Positions 33,213 to 44,930 of a stretch of DNA of 64,000 nt are shown one piece after another (position 1 is the stretch's first letter; every line of letters starts with the position of its first letter). The position numbers and the translations under genes are program-made. This DNA is from Miscanthus floridulus (Eukaryota > Streptophyta > Magnoliopsida > Poales > Poaceae). The stretch lies in the NCBI RefSeq assembly GCF_019320115.1, contig NC_089587.1:88182939-88246938 (forward strand). Direction: 5' to 3'. The notes under the pieces are model-generated. The model worked only from the letters and a program-made list of their open reading frames with translations. It was not told the origin of the DNA and did not search any database.

Positions 33213-35246
33213 GCCACCGCCGTTGGTATCACGCGTCAAACTCCCACTCCCACCGCACGCGTAGCGAATTCGACGTGGAAGTACTAAGCTGGTCAAGTCC
33301 ACTGTCCAAAACGATCGGTCAGGTTCCATAGATGCAGTATGTACTCAGTAGTACTCACCATCATGGACCATGGTAATATGGACCAATTTATTCGGCGAGC
33401 TGGCAAATGTCCTGACTTCTTTTACCAAACTTGGCTGTTTGTCATGTGCGTCCGTGGAGGCGCTGCCTGCCCTTTCCAGCACGCCCGCCGTGTCGTCAAC
33501 CTCCAGGCCAGGCCACGCGTGTTCACTCTGCTCGGTGGCTGGTTCGTGAAAAAATACTATTGATTAGTTTATATGAGAGAAAAATATTATTTTAACTAAA
33601 AAATTATAATTATTTATAACAAGGCATAGCCAAATGAACAGGCTGTCTCGTCGCGTGTATCTCCATTAGTTTCCTTACTGGTTAGGCCCGACCCAAGCGA
33701 ATCTCGCCTGCCTCGTCGCGTGTGGCCGCGCATATGTGGCACGTTGCGGAGTTAGGCATCGGACGCGGCTCCACCGCCCCCCTTTTACAAAAGCAAATTC
33801 TGTGATTATGTTCTTACGACTAAAATTACAAAAGAAAAAAAACGCAGACGTTACTTGGATTTTGAGATCTCATCTTGCACATTTTGCTGCAAATGCCCAC
33901 TCCTAGTTGGTGGCTTCATTCAGCGATGTGGAACCAAGGCTATCCGATCTGAGTCAAATTTGTTTCGGATATTTATCACTAGTCTATCACGCGTGCCCTC
34001 ACGTGCGTCGACAAATCACCTGATTAAGGCGCAGGTAAAAAATATATTTAATCTTTACATGAAAACAATATTAGGAGTTTAATGTAGATATGTCATGCAC
34101 ATAAACTGAAAGATTGGAGCCTTTTTTAAATGGTGCAGGACACATCTACTCTGCATATTTTTAAAATCATGGCATTTTCTATGTGTGGTAATCATAGATA
34201 CGACATTTCCAGATCATACACATATCTGAATTTCACACCAGGGCGTTTATTGATTTACCCCCATATGAAGTGCCGATGCAACTGGCAAAAAATAAATAAA
34301 ATACATACCGACGGAATCAATACATAGGTATACCAAATCGACAAACCAAGTATCAGATCTTACCAATAAGATGGCCGTAGGGACCGTCGGACAGCGACGT
34401 GAGCGAGGACGGCCAGCCCTAGGGCATGTGACGGCATCGTAGGCGAGGGCAGCCAGCTCTACGACTCGTCGCGGCCTAGGGAGTGATATCGGCCAGCCCT
34501 AGCTCCTGGCGAGGAGGCAGCAGGGATCAGGCCTGCCAACCTTAGGGCACGGCATGGTGGCGGCGCAGGTGAGGATGGCCGTTGCGGGAGGAGAGACGGA
34601 AGAGACGATGAGGAACCGTGGAACGAAGGGGGCGCGGGATGGACGAGCGGGAGCGCTCGAGCTCGGAGGAAACCGGAGGCTGGCGACGGGCGAGCGGAGG
34701 ACCGAGGAGGCGAGAGGCGAGGCCGACCTTTTTTTTGGTCGGAGGAGTCGAGAAGGAGGTGGAGAGATATTTGTTCCCAAGCCAATGAAATGATGACACG
34801 CGGGGCCAGCTACCGTAACAGAAGGCGGGGTTAACCCAGTACGTAGAAAGAAGATCAGACGGTTAAAATTTTTTCTAGTATCGTGGCCAGGCTGAGCGGC
34901 GGCCAAAACTCCGCTGCTTTGATATATAGAGATGTTATTAAAAAAAAGGTGCCGCCACGCTCAAGCTTTTCACCATTGGTTTATCGGTTGGGAGATCTAA
35001 AGAGTGGCTTTTATAGACCTAAAGGTATGTTTGCATGGACTAGGACAAGTTGTTAGCTATAGAAAAAAATATATATATAGCCACTAATAATTAGTCAACT
35101 AGTTGTTAATTGTTAGCATTTTTCCATCAATTTGTTGGTGTTAGCCCTATTAGTTGGGTTTTGTTGACTACTTGGCTAACAACTAGTTAGGGGCTTTGGC
35201 TAAACTTTAGTCCACTCATTAGTCCTCCAGTCTAGTTGACAACAAG
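33213..35246. other. Gene-free stretch
   Basis: No gene recognised. A degenerate MITE lies at 33537-33642. A GC-rich block at 34370-34760 has overlapping frames on both strands with low-complexity Arg/Ala/Ser/Pro content and no domain. The last bases ACAAG (35242-35246) are the left flank of the minus-strand gypsy element. Confidence 0.4.
33537..33642. repeat. Degenerate MITE, ATGAACAGG-end family
   Basis: GGCTGGTTCGTG at the left, GAGAGAAAAATATTATTTTA in the middle and CCAAATGAACAGG at the right resemble the 17118-17230 element. It is strongly diverged. Confidence 0.4.
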
Positions 35247-35876
35247 TGTCGGTGCGAAAAGTGACCAACAAGTAAATATTTATCGTTTTGTCGTACGTTG
35301 TGATCGGATGTGGCATAGCACTCAATGACACAGGATTTATACTAGTTTAGGCAACGTGCCCTACGTCCAGTTTGAGTCGGTCGGTGACTTTATTCCTGAG
35401 TCCAGGTGTTCGAAGTTTGCTGTGGGGTTACAAATGAGTGGGAATAAGAATGGGGTGTCAAAGGTCCGGTCGGACTCTGAACCGAAAGGCCAAGAGTGAC
35501 GGGAGCTCCAACGTGCGCTAAGTATTCAAACGTATGCTATATGTAGCTTTAGAGTTCTAGAGCTATGGAGTTGTTCGAGTGCTCAGAATGTCTAAAGCTT
35601 AACAGAGAGAGTTGGAATGATCTTCTGTCCCTTTTTTAGGATAGAGCGCATCCCCTTTTATAGATGAAGGGGACGACCTTACAAGTTCTAGGAGAGAGAG
35701 AGAGCGTGTGTGTTTTCTAGTCTTGTTGCCCACGCCGTCGGGTACAAGATAGTTTGTCGGCGCCCACAATACTGTTGACGCCCAGATACATGTGACAGAC
35801 TTCATTGTGTTCTTCTGTTATGGCAAATGTCGGTGCCTACCATACTGTAGGACAAATGTTGACGTCCACAACACTA
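35247..35876 (-). repeat. 3' LTR of minus-strand gypsy, U3 end missing
   Basis: Begins (plus strand) TGTCGGTGCGAAAAGTGACC, matching 49506 onward, and keeps a TATAAAAG box (plus 35655-35662 reads CTTTTATA). After ACACTATTCGTG at about 35876 it departs from the other LTR. The last about 560 bp of LTR (the U3 start) are absent and the sequence runs into the polypurine side of the element. Confidence 0.75.
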
Positions 35877-37402
35877 TTCGTGGTTTTTTGTTTCGCCAGC
35901 GGGTGCATGCGAGCTTACCCGGTGGGTGTAGCCCCCGAGCCCCCGGGCGATTTGGGTAGAATCGTCTGGGGATTTTTCAACTTGCCAGCAGGTGCGCACG
36001 AGCGCACCCGGTGGGTGTAGCCCCTGAGCCTACGTCCGACTGGTGAATCGGTTGGAGGCTAAGTATCTTGGTACTCTTTCCTGGTGCCGTAGACTCCTGT
36101 GTTTCTGCCAGTCGGGGTGTTCGCCCATGTTTGTCCCACCCGCGACTTACGCGGTCGTTTGGTTCCCTGAGTCGGCATCGGGCGACCCGAGCCCCTGAGC
36201 CCCGTTGGGTTTGGTAGGGGTTGGTCTAGTTCCATGCGTTACCCCGTCCACAGTTTCCGTAACTGGAGGGGCTGAGCTAACGTCACTTGCCTCGATGGCT
36301 CGAGTGACGCGCTCGGTGAGCTCACTAATGGGCACATTTGAGCGGAATTTGGGTCCATTATTCGTAACGGGGTCGGCATAGCCCTCATGTGACATTCCAC
36401 TGCTCCTTAACCTGTCTCTCGACAGATGCCCAGGTCATTCTAGAGACCGACTTAGGTGGCCTGCTGGTCTCCCCTCGATGGAGATTCTATTGGCATGGCT
36501 TGAGGTTAGGTTCGAACGAGAAGGTTGAGATGACCCTGTCTGCTTCTGAGCATATCAGGCGAGGGCCACTAGGGCTCATCTGTGTTTTCTCCCCTAGCTC
36601 TGTTTGACGTGAGGCGGCCTCAAGCCCTTCGCGGGCTGGCCTTGGAACCCTGGTCGGTCTTTGCTCCTGTTGAATGAGGTAACTACTGCTTCGTGACGCA
36701 ACACGAAGCGTTGTGATACATTAATTGCATATGCGATGCTTTGGATGTATGGGATGAATAAATTTGTGAATGCATGTATGAGAAAGGATGAATGAATGAT
36801 CATGCATCAGAAAATAAAGTAAGAAGGTTTGGTAAAGTTACCTTGATGACTCGAGTGATGGGTTTGAGGAGCTCCTATCAGATATGTCCAAATGGGATCC
36901 GCATCCGTCGTTCATGACGGAGATGGCATAGCCCGCATGGGGTATCCCACTGCTCCTTACCTGTCTCTCTATAGTCGCCTGAGCCATCCGATCGACTCAG
37001 GAAGCCTGTTGGTCTCTCCTCAACGGAGATCCTATTGGTGGGCCCTTTCAAACCCTGCCTGGGAAGGCGGAGGGTCGTTTTGCATGCGGTTGTGCCTTGT
37101 TTCCTGCGCCTAGGTTATGGCAGTGGTGGGCCCAACCTAGGCCACATCCCATTTTAACCATGTGACGTTTTGTTGGGCAAGGTGTGTCCCATCAGTCAGG
37201 ACGCGTCCCACCGCATGCCCATCCACATTAAATAGGGGAAGGGAGAGGGTTTTTCATCCTGTTCCTTCGCCTTTCTCCATCTACCGCCTCTCCTCCTTCC
37301 TTCTCGCCAAGCCCATTCGTGCGCCGCGATGGTTTCTAGGAGAGAGAGGGCAGAGCGAGGGAGAGGAGAGCTCACATATTTGTTTCGTGAATCCAGAGCG
37401 TA
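35877..37402. other. Polypurine side and upstream region of the antisense gene
   Basis: GTAGCCCCCGAGCCCCCGG (near 35928) is the reverse complement of a polypurine tract, and GGCGATTTGGGTAGAATC is the mirror of the sequence before the plus copy's 3' LTR. A CCCGGTGGGTGTAGCCCC module occurs twice (about 35919 and 36009). From 36020 to 36400 the sequence resembles 60100-60450 of the third element (CAGTCGGGGTGTTCGCC in both), so this antisense-gene upstream region is conserved between families. No coding region is supported. Confidence 0.55.
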
Positions 37403-38280
37403 ATGTCGAACTGGAGGCCATCCAACATAGATGAGGCGGTGCTGGCCGCCTTCATCGAGAAGGGGCAGCTCTCGCCGAAGGAGGTGGCGCATTAGAGGGC
37501 TCCTACGCCAGGGGAAGCCGTTCCGTGACCTCAGGTCGATGAAGTTGTCTTCTTCCTCGCCTTCCACGAGCATGGGCTAGGATATCCCACATACTAGTTC
37601 TTGCGTGGGCTCCTCAATGAGTGGGGCCTAGAGCTACAGCACCTTAATCCGACTGGGGTGCTGCATGTTGCTGGTTTTGTCACCGTCTACGAGGCCTTCC
37701 TCGAGATGGAGCCGCACGTGGACCCCTTTCAGCGAATCTTCACTGGGCGAGCCTTGTCGGAGGGGAAGCCACCAAGAACTACGCCGATTGGGGGCTTCAC
37801 CTTGCAGAAGAAGTCAAGGTCGTTGGGCTCCTACCCCACGTACTCCCCCTATGACTCCAATCGAGGGTGGCATGGGGAGTGGTTCTACATCAGGAACCCA
37901 GCAGAGGTGCCATTCCCGCCGTTCACCAGAAGAAGGTCGGAGAGGCGACATAGTTGGTCTTGGGGTCCCTCCAGTCAGCCGAACAAGCTGGACGTCATCG
38001 AGGCAGAGCTCTAGAAGCTAGTGTAGCATGACCTTGATGGGGTGCGGGTGTTCCACACCTTCTTCCACCATCGTGTCACTCCACTGGTAGAGAGGAGGCG
38101 GCCGATGTGGGCCTACTATGGCCCAATAGATCCTGACCACGCATCGCCGGAGGAACTGGCCAAGGACGAGGTCTAGAACTGACTCGATCAGGTGCTACAA
38201 CTAATGGATAAGGAGTCCCTTGAAGGAAAGCCCGGACCTCTCCACGCCATGAAGCTATCCAATCTAGTACGCTCTCCTCC
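37403..38280 (+). pseudogene. Antisense gene, N-terminal exon (minus-strand gypsy)
   Basis: From ATG 37403 one frame reads MSNWRPSNIDEAVLAAFIEK, QLSPKEVAH*RAPTPGE, then FLRGLLNEWGLELQHLNPTG, VYEAFLEMEPHVDPFQRIF and WHGEWFYIRNPAEVPF. Several stops are TAG (first at 37493-37495) and one TGA; removing them leaves the frame continuous for about 290 codons. The LRGLL...LQHLNP and EPHVDPF motifs match the Transposase_28-like domain of the 20967-21851 gene. It runs on the strand opposite to this element's gag-pol. The probable exon end is near a weak GT at about 38270. Broken by point decay, with no frameshift in the main domain. Confidence 0.65.
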
Positions 38281-38347
38281 TCTTATTATGTGACCTTTTT
38301 TCTCTTGGTCTCCTTTGTTTTAACTTCGAGTCGTCCGTTTCATAGGG

Positions 38348-38790
38348 AGTCGTCGGTTACAAATCCTAGCTGCATCTTCCAAGGGGGGCAGAGAGCATGG
38401 CCTGGCAAGCTACCCTAAAGGAGGCAGCGGTCACCAAAAAGAAGAAGAGAGCTAAGAAGGCTCAGAGGAGGCACAAGAAGGAGAAGGAGATCGCCTAGTG
38501 GGTGCAGACTGGTAAAAACTGGAACGATGTGGAGGCAAAGCTCGAGTCGGAGGAGCCCACAAAGATGGGTGGCGACACGACCACCTTCGAGGATGATGGA
38601 GACTAGGGTGTCGTTGCGACCTCAATGGAGCATCGTGAGCCTATGGCCGCATCCGTCAGCGGTGGGCGGGACGTGGAGAGGCGCGGTGACGTTCCCGTGT
38701 CAAGGAAGCGCGCTACGAGCTCAGACGCGGCCATCGAGCAAGAGGCGAAGCGAGCGTGGCGCAGTGCCCTTCGGAGGCATCATTAGCCCC
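38348..38790 (+). pseudogene. Antisense gene, basic middle exon (minus-strand gypsy)
   Basis: Follows a TTTCATAG acceptor (about 38340-38347). It reads GVVGYKS*LHL, then MAWQATLKEAAVTKKKKRAK with KKAQRRHKKEKEIA, a strongly basic stretch resembling a nuclear-localisation or nucleic-acid-binding segment. Acidic and Ser-rich sequence follows (EAKLESEEPTKMGG). In-frame stops again include TAG after KEIA and after DDGD. The order (domain, then basic patch, then disordered region) parallels exon 2 of the gene at 20411-20889. Confidence 0.5.
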
Positions 38791-39637
38791 GCACCCTCCT
38801 GCTCCGAGCATGGTAGGGTGTGCCAGCCGATTAGAGGAGCGTGCCCGTACCCCCGCATCTTTAGGGTCAACACACACGCGCGAGCCACAACGGGGAGATG
38901 CTCCGTCAATTGCTCTGGTGGGTGCGCCGCGAGCCGGCGGTCATGGCCATTCATGGGTCAATTGGGAACTAGTTGGGTCGACTCTTCCCTTAGTTGATAC
39001 GAGGGGGTGCGGGTCACAACTCATGAGTGGTCCTCGTCTAGCGGGCTCATTGCCAGTGGGTCGAGGCTACAGGGCTCTGCCCCTTTCGTCTAGGTATGTA
39101 CCTATGTTACTTTTGATCTCACAGTTGAGTTTTTTTAGCACGACTGACCTATACTTATTTGACAGCAGCTAGGAACTGACGGGTCTTGGCATCGCCCCGC
39201 CTCCCATGTGGGAGGAGTGGAGGCCCAGCCTACAACAAGTCACGATTCGCGGTGGGGAAAGCAGATTGGCGGCGGTGTGACCTTCCCTTCTAGGGGTTGC
39301 GTCCTCCCGACCGGTCGCGAGTACGGTGGCAGCGGTGGTGGCGGTGATGGCCATGACCCCCATGGTGATGGTGGAGGTTGGGTTAGAGGTGACCCTAGCG
39401 ATCCCTCCCCCAATAGCCATGGTAGAAGAGAAGAGGGAAACTAGGCACCCTGCCTCGCCTAGCGGAGGAATACACGGCTTGCCCTCCTAGTCAGAGCAGG
39501 AGGGGTCAAGAGGTGATGCGGCCAGGCTAGAGGCAGAACATCCACCGGTGGGCCGTAGAGTCGAGATAGTGGAGATCCCCTGCTCCGACAAGGCAGGCAC
39601 TGGGGTGGAGCCGCCGGCCATCCCGATGTCGTAGTAG
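38791..39637 (+). pseudogene. Antisense gene, poorly preserved Gly/Pro-rich part
   Basis: Coding similarity cannot be followed with certainty. Gly/Arg/Pro-rich frames are open in pieces (for example 39208-39444), separated by AT-rich intron-like DNA around 39100-39175. This probably covers disordered protein sequence and introns. Confidence 0.3.
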
Positions 39638-41117
39638 TTGGCGATGGTCCGGTTGTCACATGATATTGCGAAGGCTAGATCTTCCAGTGGGTTGGGGGTG
39701 ACCCATGAGCTGGTGTGGCCCTACCCCAGCGACCTGAGGAAGGCTCGGTTTGTCCTTTGCAATGAGGAGGAGGTGGTGCTCTGGCACTTCCTAGAGGAGA
39801 GAGGACTATCGATGGAGTCCGACCTCGCCCAAACCAAGGCGAGGCTCAAGGAGGCCTTGGAGTGGGTTGAGCCCATCCATTAGGCGGTTTCAGTTGACTT
39901 GTCGTGTGTCGTAGAGGTAAGCTTTCTATGTTTTTAGCATTTTGTCCTTGACTCCTTGGTCTTCCACTAGTTGTCTCAGCGTGCTTGCTTCTTGCTTTAT
40001 AGGAGTTAGAGGCGACATCGATCCATAAGTCCCATTTCCTTTAGGAGGAACATGGTCAGATGGAGCGAGAAGCCGTGATGTCATGACGGGTTGACGATCT
40101 TGAGCGCCAGCTGGAATCCACCCACTATGAGTCCCAAGACCGGGCGGCTGAGGCGACGGGAGTGCGGGCGGTGGAACTGCTCGTGGCAAAACGAGCGACT
40201 ACCACCGAGTGGGGACTCGACGCAGCAAAGGTCCACCTGGCGGAGACCAAGGCGGCACTCTAGAAGTCCTTGGAGGCTGTAAAGACAGAGCGGTAAGAAG
40301 TGCTCACGCTTCGGGGGCAGGTGCTTGAGGTGGAGGAGTCGAATGCCCGACTGCTCGAGAAGGTCACCCAGCAAGAGGAAGGGCTCTCCATCCTTGAAGG
40401 CACCCACCTTGGTGTGTATCTATTCTGCCTTTGGTTGATGCCTTGATTTTTCCTTTCCTTTGCTTCTAAACTTGTCGTCCTTTTTTAGAACTGGGTGGAA
40501 AAGTTGGTTCTCTAGAGCGGGAGCTGGAGACGGCCAAGGTGGCGATCGGTTGGAGCATGGAGGCGCTAGCCAAGTCCCTTGAAGAGTGATGTGCTCTCGA
40601 GGGGGAGCTCGACTACATCCGTAATGTTGCCTAGGTGGTTGTCTCTAAGGTGTTTGGGTCGGCACCGAGCACCAGTACTCCCACCATCCAGCTGGCGGAG
40701 GTCCTATACAAAGTTCAGGCGCTCATCTCCGATGGGATGTTCAACCGGACATTGAGGGTGCTGACCTCAGTGGCGATGCACCACCCAGACTTGGACTTCA
40801 GCACCATCTACAAAGGGTATGCCAATGGCTGGAGCACGGATGCCATCCATGCACTCGGGGAGAGCTTGGTGCCATACGCACAGATGGTTGTCGAGCAAGT
40901 CTCCACGCAGTGGGTGATGGAGGCTCACGATGCGAGCCTAGCTGAAGGCGTGCGTCAAGAAGATGTCATCTAGCCTGTGAATGGAGTGGAGATCAGGTCA
41001 GGAACGAGCATCATCCTACCTCTGACCGAGCCGAACGTCGTCCCATCGAAAGGCGAGCAACCGTTATCCTCGTCGACCAAGCCGTCAGTCGATGCTGCCG
41101 GGCAGCCACAATAGAGT
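39638..41117 (+). pseudogene. Antisense gene, coiled-coil C-terminal exons (minus-strand gypsy)
   Basis: Pieces in order: VWPYPSDLRKARFVLCNEEE with ESDLAQTKARLKEAL (39707-39880); an AT-rich intron-like stretch (39915-40000); a heptad-rich region with DDLERQLESTHYESQDRAA and EVLTLRGQVLEVEESNARLL (about 40085-40400); another intron-like gap; then ELETAKVAIGWSMEALAKSL and a helical C-terminus, SAPSTSTPTIQLAEVLYKVQ (40635-40970). Most internal stops are TAG. The predicted protein part is a long coiled coil ending near 41117, just short of the integrase end on the opposite strand. A structural or scaffolding role is conceivable but unproven. Confidence 0.5.
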
Positions 41118-41649
41118 TTAGGGTAGAAATTGTTAGTACATGTAAAAGTTAAGTTCATGTGGAAGCCCCCATGTGAATAGTTTTTCATATTCATGAATAC
41201 TTTAATTTCACTTTGTGATGGAAGCACTTCGTAAGGGGAAGCTTGTCCCATCCGTTCCTTGTTTTTACCCTAGCATAGCTTTATTTTTTATCCTTTCTTT
41301 TTCACACCTGCCCGTTTGACCCATAGGCTGCAACCTTAAGAACCCGAGCGTGGCCCATGAGGCTCAACTGCTCGTAACCATAGGTCGTGGCGGGGTGTGA
41401 TCGGTTGGGAGTTTAAAACATAAGTTACATAGGATAATTAAAGGAACGAACTACCTTTTCGTTTGGGTAAAAAAGTATTACTATATGATAGTAAAAGAGA
41501 GGGGTGGTATCGCACCCTCGTGGAGCCCCCGAGCGACCTAGGCCGAGAGTGCTCGGGTTGGGGTGCTTGTAGGAACAAACGTTGACTGAAGAAAAAATGG
41601 TAAGACCAACTTTTGAGGGAAGAAATGACATAATTGTTCGATGTTCCAT

Positions 41650-42740
41650 GTGTTGGTGAGAATGTTGTCGTTGTCATCCTTTAGTCGGTGGTGCCCAGTT
41701 GGATCACCTCGGTCATCGTATAGGGTCCTTCCCATGGCAGAGAGAGTTTATATTTCACCTTGGTTGATTGGGTTCTTTAGAGCATGAGATCACCGACCTC
41801 GAGGATTCTCCCTCTGATTTTTCTTTCATGGTACCTACAGAGAGTTTGCTGGTAGCAAGCGGAGTGGATAATGGTCATCTCACAAGCCTCCTCAAGCAGG
41901 TCGACCACATCCTGCTGAGCCTCCATGGCTCGGTCTCGATCGAAGGCCTTCACTCTTGGGGCGTCGTGGTCAAGGTTGGAGGGTAGCACTGCTTCAGCTC
42001 CATAGGTTAGGAAGAAGGGTGTGAACCCTGTTGATCGGTTCGAGGTCGTTCTTAGGCTCTAGAGGATCATTGGGACCTCTACAACTCATTGCCCGATGTA
42101 CATATTGAGTCAGTCGAAGATGCGTGGCTTGAGTCATTGGAGGACCATGCCATTGGCCTGCTCGACCTGACAGTTAGTACGTGGATGTCTGACCGAGGCC
42201 TAATCGATCCTAATGTTGTATCCATCACAGAAGTCCAGGAACTTCTTCCTAGTGAAGTTAGTTCTATGGTCTGTGATGATATAGTTAGGAACACAGAAAC
42301 GGTAAATGATGTCAAGGAAGAACTTGACCGCCTCTTCCGAGCAAATGTTGGTGATGGGCTTCGCCTCTATCCACTTGGTGAATTTGTCCACCGCTACGAG
42401 TAGGTGAGTGAACCCGCCCAGGCCCTTTTTGAGGGGTCCTACCATGTCGAGGCCCAGACCACGAATGGCAAGGTGATAGGGATGGTTTGGAGCTCCTATG
42501 TTGTCAAATAAGTTTGTTGAGCGTAGAATTGGCATCCCTCACACCTGCGGATGACCTCCTCTGCATCTCGCAGTGTAGTGGGCCAGTAAAATCCTTGGCG
42601 AATGGCTTTTCTGACTAGAGACCTCGGGGCCACATGATGTCCGTAGATTCTGGCATGGACCTCGAGGAGGAGCTGTTTCCCTTGGTCGGTTGCGACGCAC
42701 TTCATGAGTACTCCCTACGGACTTCACTTGTAAAGTTTGT
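41650..42740 (-). pseudogene. Integrase pseudogene (minus-strand gypsy)
   Basis: Zinc-binding part: HARIYGHHVAPRSLVRKAIR then RRCEGCQFYAQQ (HHCC pattern). Core: LDMVGPLKKGLGGFTHLLVA (first Asp), IITDHRTNFTRKKFLDFC (second Asp; the usual DNGTQF is altered to DHRTNF), then VEQANGM near the catalytic Glu. After a frame change, EAVLPSNLDHDAPRVKAFD and RKIRGRILEVGDLML are the C-terminal domain. I see no chromodomain, consistent with a non-chromovirus (Tat/Athila) lineage. It is broken by stops and at least two frame changes. Confidence 0.8.
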
Positions 42741-43089
42741 TACCGAAGGTGACGAATGTCTTGGTGCGTCGAGCGATTCGTCGTGCTTTAGTCCTTTCTG
42801 GTGGGAGGATCTCCATGAGGAGGGAGGTGAGCAGCGGTGCTCTCTAGTCGGCTTGATCGAGTGCTACCATGGCGATGTTGTCATGGAGGCACCGAGGTTA
42901 AAGCCCCCGAGTGCTAGATTGGCACCGGGGTGTGTCTAGATCGGACCTTCCAGGATGTGGGCAGATGGCTCATGAAGGTCATTAATGAAGACCCCATCTG
43001 GAGATGGAACCACCTGACAGCCAATTTTGTGAGAAAATCGGTGACATTGTTGTCCTTTTGGGGGACATGATATAGTTCGGTCCTCTAGA

Positions 43090-43900
43090 ATTTGTCTTAG
43101 AGCTTGCGCACCTCTTGGCAGTATGCTGCCATGAGGGGGCTTTTGCAGGAGGATTCCTTCATGACTTGGTCAACGACCAACTCTGAGTCACAGTGGACGT
43201 ACAGCCATGTAGCGCCAAGCTCGATGGTGATGCGCAGTCCGTTGATGAGGGCCTCGTATTCCACGGTGTTGTTTGAGGCCAAAAAATAGAGGTGGATCAC
43301 ATAGTGGAGCCTGCTCCCATCCAAGAAGATTAGAACCACTCTAGCCCCCGAGCCGGGTGCCATTATGGATCCATCGAAGTACATCGTCTAGTACTTGTGG
43401 GTGACGTCTAGGGTCGAAAGCTGGACCTCCGTCCATTCGGTGACAAAGTCCGTGAAAGCCTGAGACTTAATAGCGGTGTGGGGGATTTACCTGATGTCGT
43501 GGCCCATTAGCTTGAGTGCCCACTTGGAGATTCATCACTCGGCATCGCGGTTGCGGATGATGTCTCCCAGCAGGTATGAAGTGACGACCAAGACTTTGTG
43601 GTCGGTGAAGTAGTGTAGGAGCTTTCGGGTCACCATCAGCATGGCGTATAGAAGTTTCTGCACCTAGGGGTACCGAACCTTGGCGTCGGTGAGTACCTCC
43701 CCGACGAAGTATACGGGTCATTGGACCTTAAGGTGGTGTCCCGGCTCCTCCCTTTCAACGACTAGGGCGGTGCTTACCATGTGGTTGCTTGCCACGACAT
43801 AGAGGAGGAGGGGTTCTCCCTGTTCAGGAGCGACAAGGATTGGGGCCGATGTCAGTGACGCTTTGAGGCTCTCCAAAGCCTCCTATGCTTCCTCAGTCCA
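43090..43900 (-). pseudogene. RNase H domains pseudogene (minus-strand gypsy)
   Basis: EQGEPLLLYVVASNHMVSTA is the RT-attached RNase H-like domain. MYFDGSIMAPGSGARVVL (from 43384) begins a second RNase H domain with the catalytic Asp in YFDGS, continuing NNTVEYEALINGLRIT and HCDSELVVDQV. A second RNase H of this type is characteristic of Tat-lineage elements. Stops include RYP*VQK and HKY*TMYFDG, both TAG, both shared with the plus copy. Where the plus copy has IKS*ALV this copy keeps CAG (IKSQAF), showing the C-to-T change directly. Confidence 0.8.
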
Positions 43901-44930
43901 GACGAACGTGTCCGTCTTTTTGAGAAGCTTGTAGAGAGGCATCCCCCGCTCGCCTAGCCGGGAAATGAACCGACTCAGGGTGGCCAAATAGCTAGTGAGC
44001 CTTTGTATGCCCTTGACATTGTGTATAGGGCCCATGTTGGAGATGGCCGTGATTTTTTTGGGGTTGGCCTCGATGCCACGTTCGGACATGATGTATCCAA
44101 GCAGCTTCCCCTTTGGGACCCCAAAAACACATTTTTAGGGATTCAATTTGATGCTGAGCCTTTGGAGGTTCATGAACGTTGCGGCTAAGTTTGCGATCAG
44201 GTCACAAGCTTGAGCCGTTTTGACCACTATGTCATCAACATAGATGGCAATTGTTGGTTTTGGCTGCTTGACTTGGTTAGGCTGGTCAAGTGGGTCGATT
44301 TGGTCGGCGAAGCATTGTTGCATGCACCATTGATAGGTGGCACCAGTGTTCTTCAGACCCAAAGGCATGGTTATATAATAGTACGAACCATACGGGGTGA
44401 TGAATAAAGTTGCGAGCTGATCAGACTCTTTCATCTCGATCTGGTGGTAGCCTGAGTAGGTATCCAGAAAGGAGATGATTCCGCATCCTGAGGTGGAGTC
44501 TACTATCTAGTCTATGCGTGGCAAAAGAAAATGGTCCTTCGGACACGCCTTGTTGAGGGTAGTATAATCAACACACATTCTCCATTTCCCAGTCTTCTTT
44601 TTAATAAGAATAGGATTGGCAAGCCAGTCAGAGTGGTATACCTCCTTGATGAACCCAGCTGCCAGGAGTTTGGCAATCTCCTCGCCCTATGGCCCTACGC
44701 CTCTCGTCATCAAAGCGATGCAGTCATTTCTTGGCGGGCTTTGAGCCTAGGACGATGCGTAATGCATGCTCGGCGACCTCCTGTGGTATGCCCAACATGT
44801 CAGAAGGTTTCCATGCAAAGACATCATGATTGGGGCATAGAAAGTCGATGAGCTCGCATTCCTATTTGGCTGGGAACTTGGCCCCAATCCACACCGTCTT
44901 GGTTGGGTCAGTGGGGTCGATTCCCACCAT
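43900..44930 (-). pseudogene. Reverse transcriptase pseudogene (minus-strand gypsy)
   Basis: KESDQLATLFITPYGSYYYI and GLKNTGATYQWCMQQCF are followed by the catalytic YVDDIVVKTAQ (44231-44242 encodes YVDD), then KLLGYIMSERGIEANPKKI and HNVKGIQRLTSYLATLSRF. These match the plus copy almost residue for residue. The N-terminal part is interrupted by stops near 44500 and 44700. Confidence 0.85.

Noticed and set aside
34919..34935. Possible Helitron 5' terminus on the minus strand (TCTCTATATATCAAA)
   Set aside because: Differs from the grass Helitron start consensus at the eighth base, and I found no CTRR end with a hairpin on the other side.
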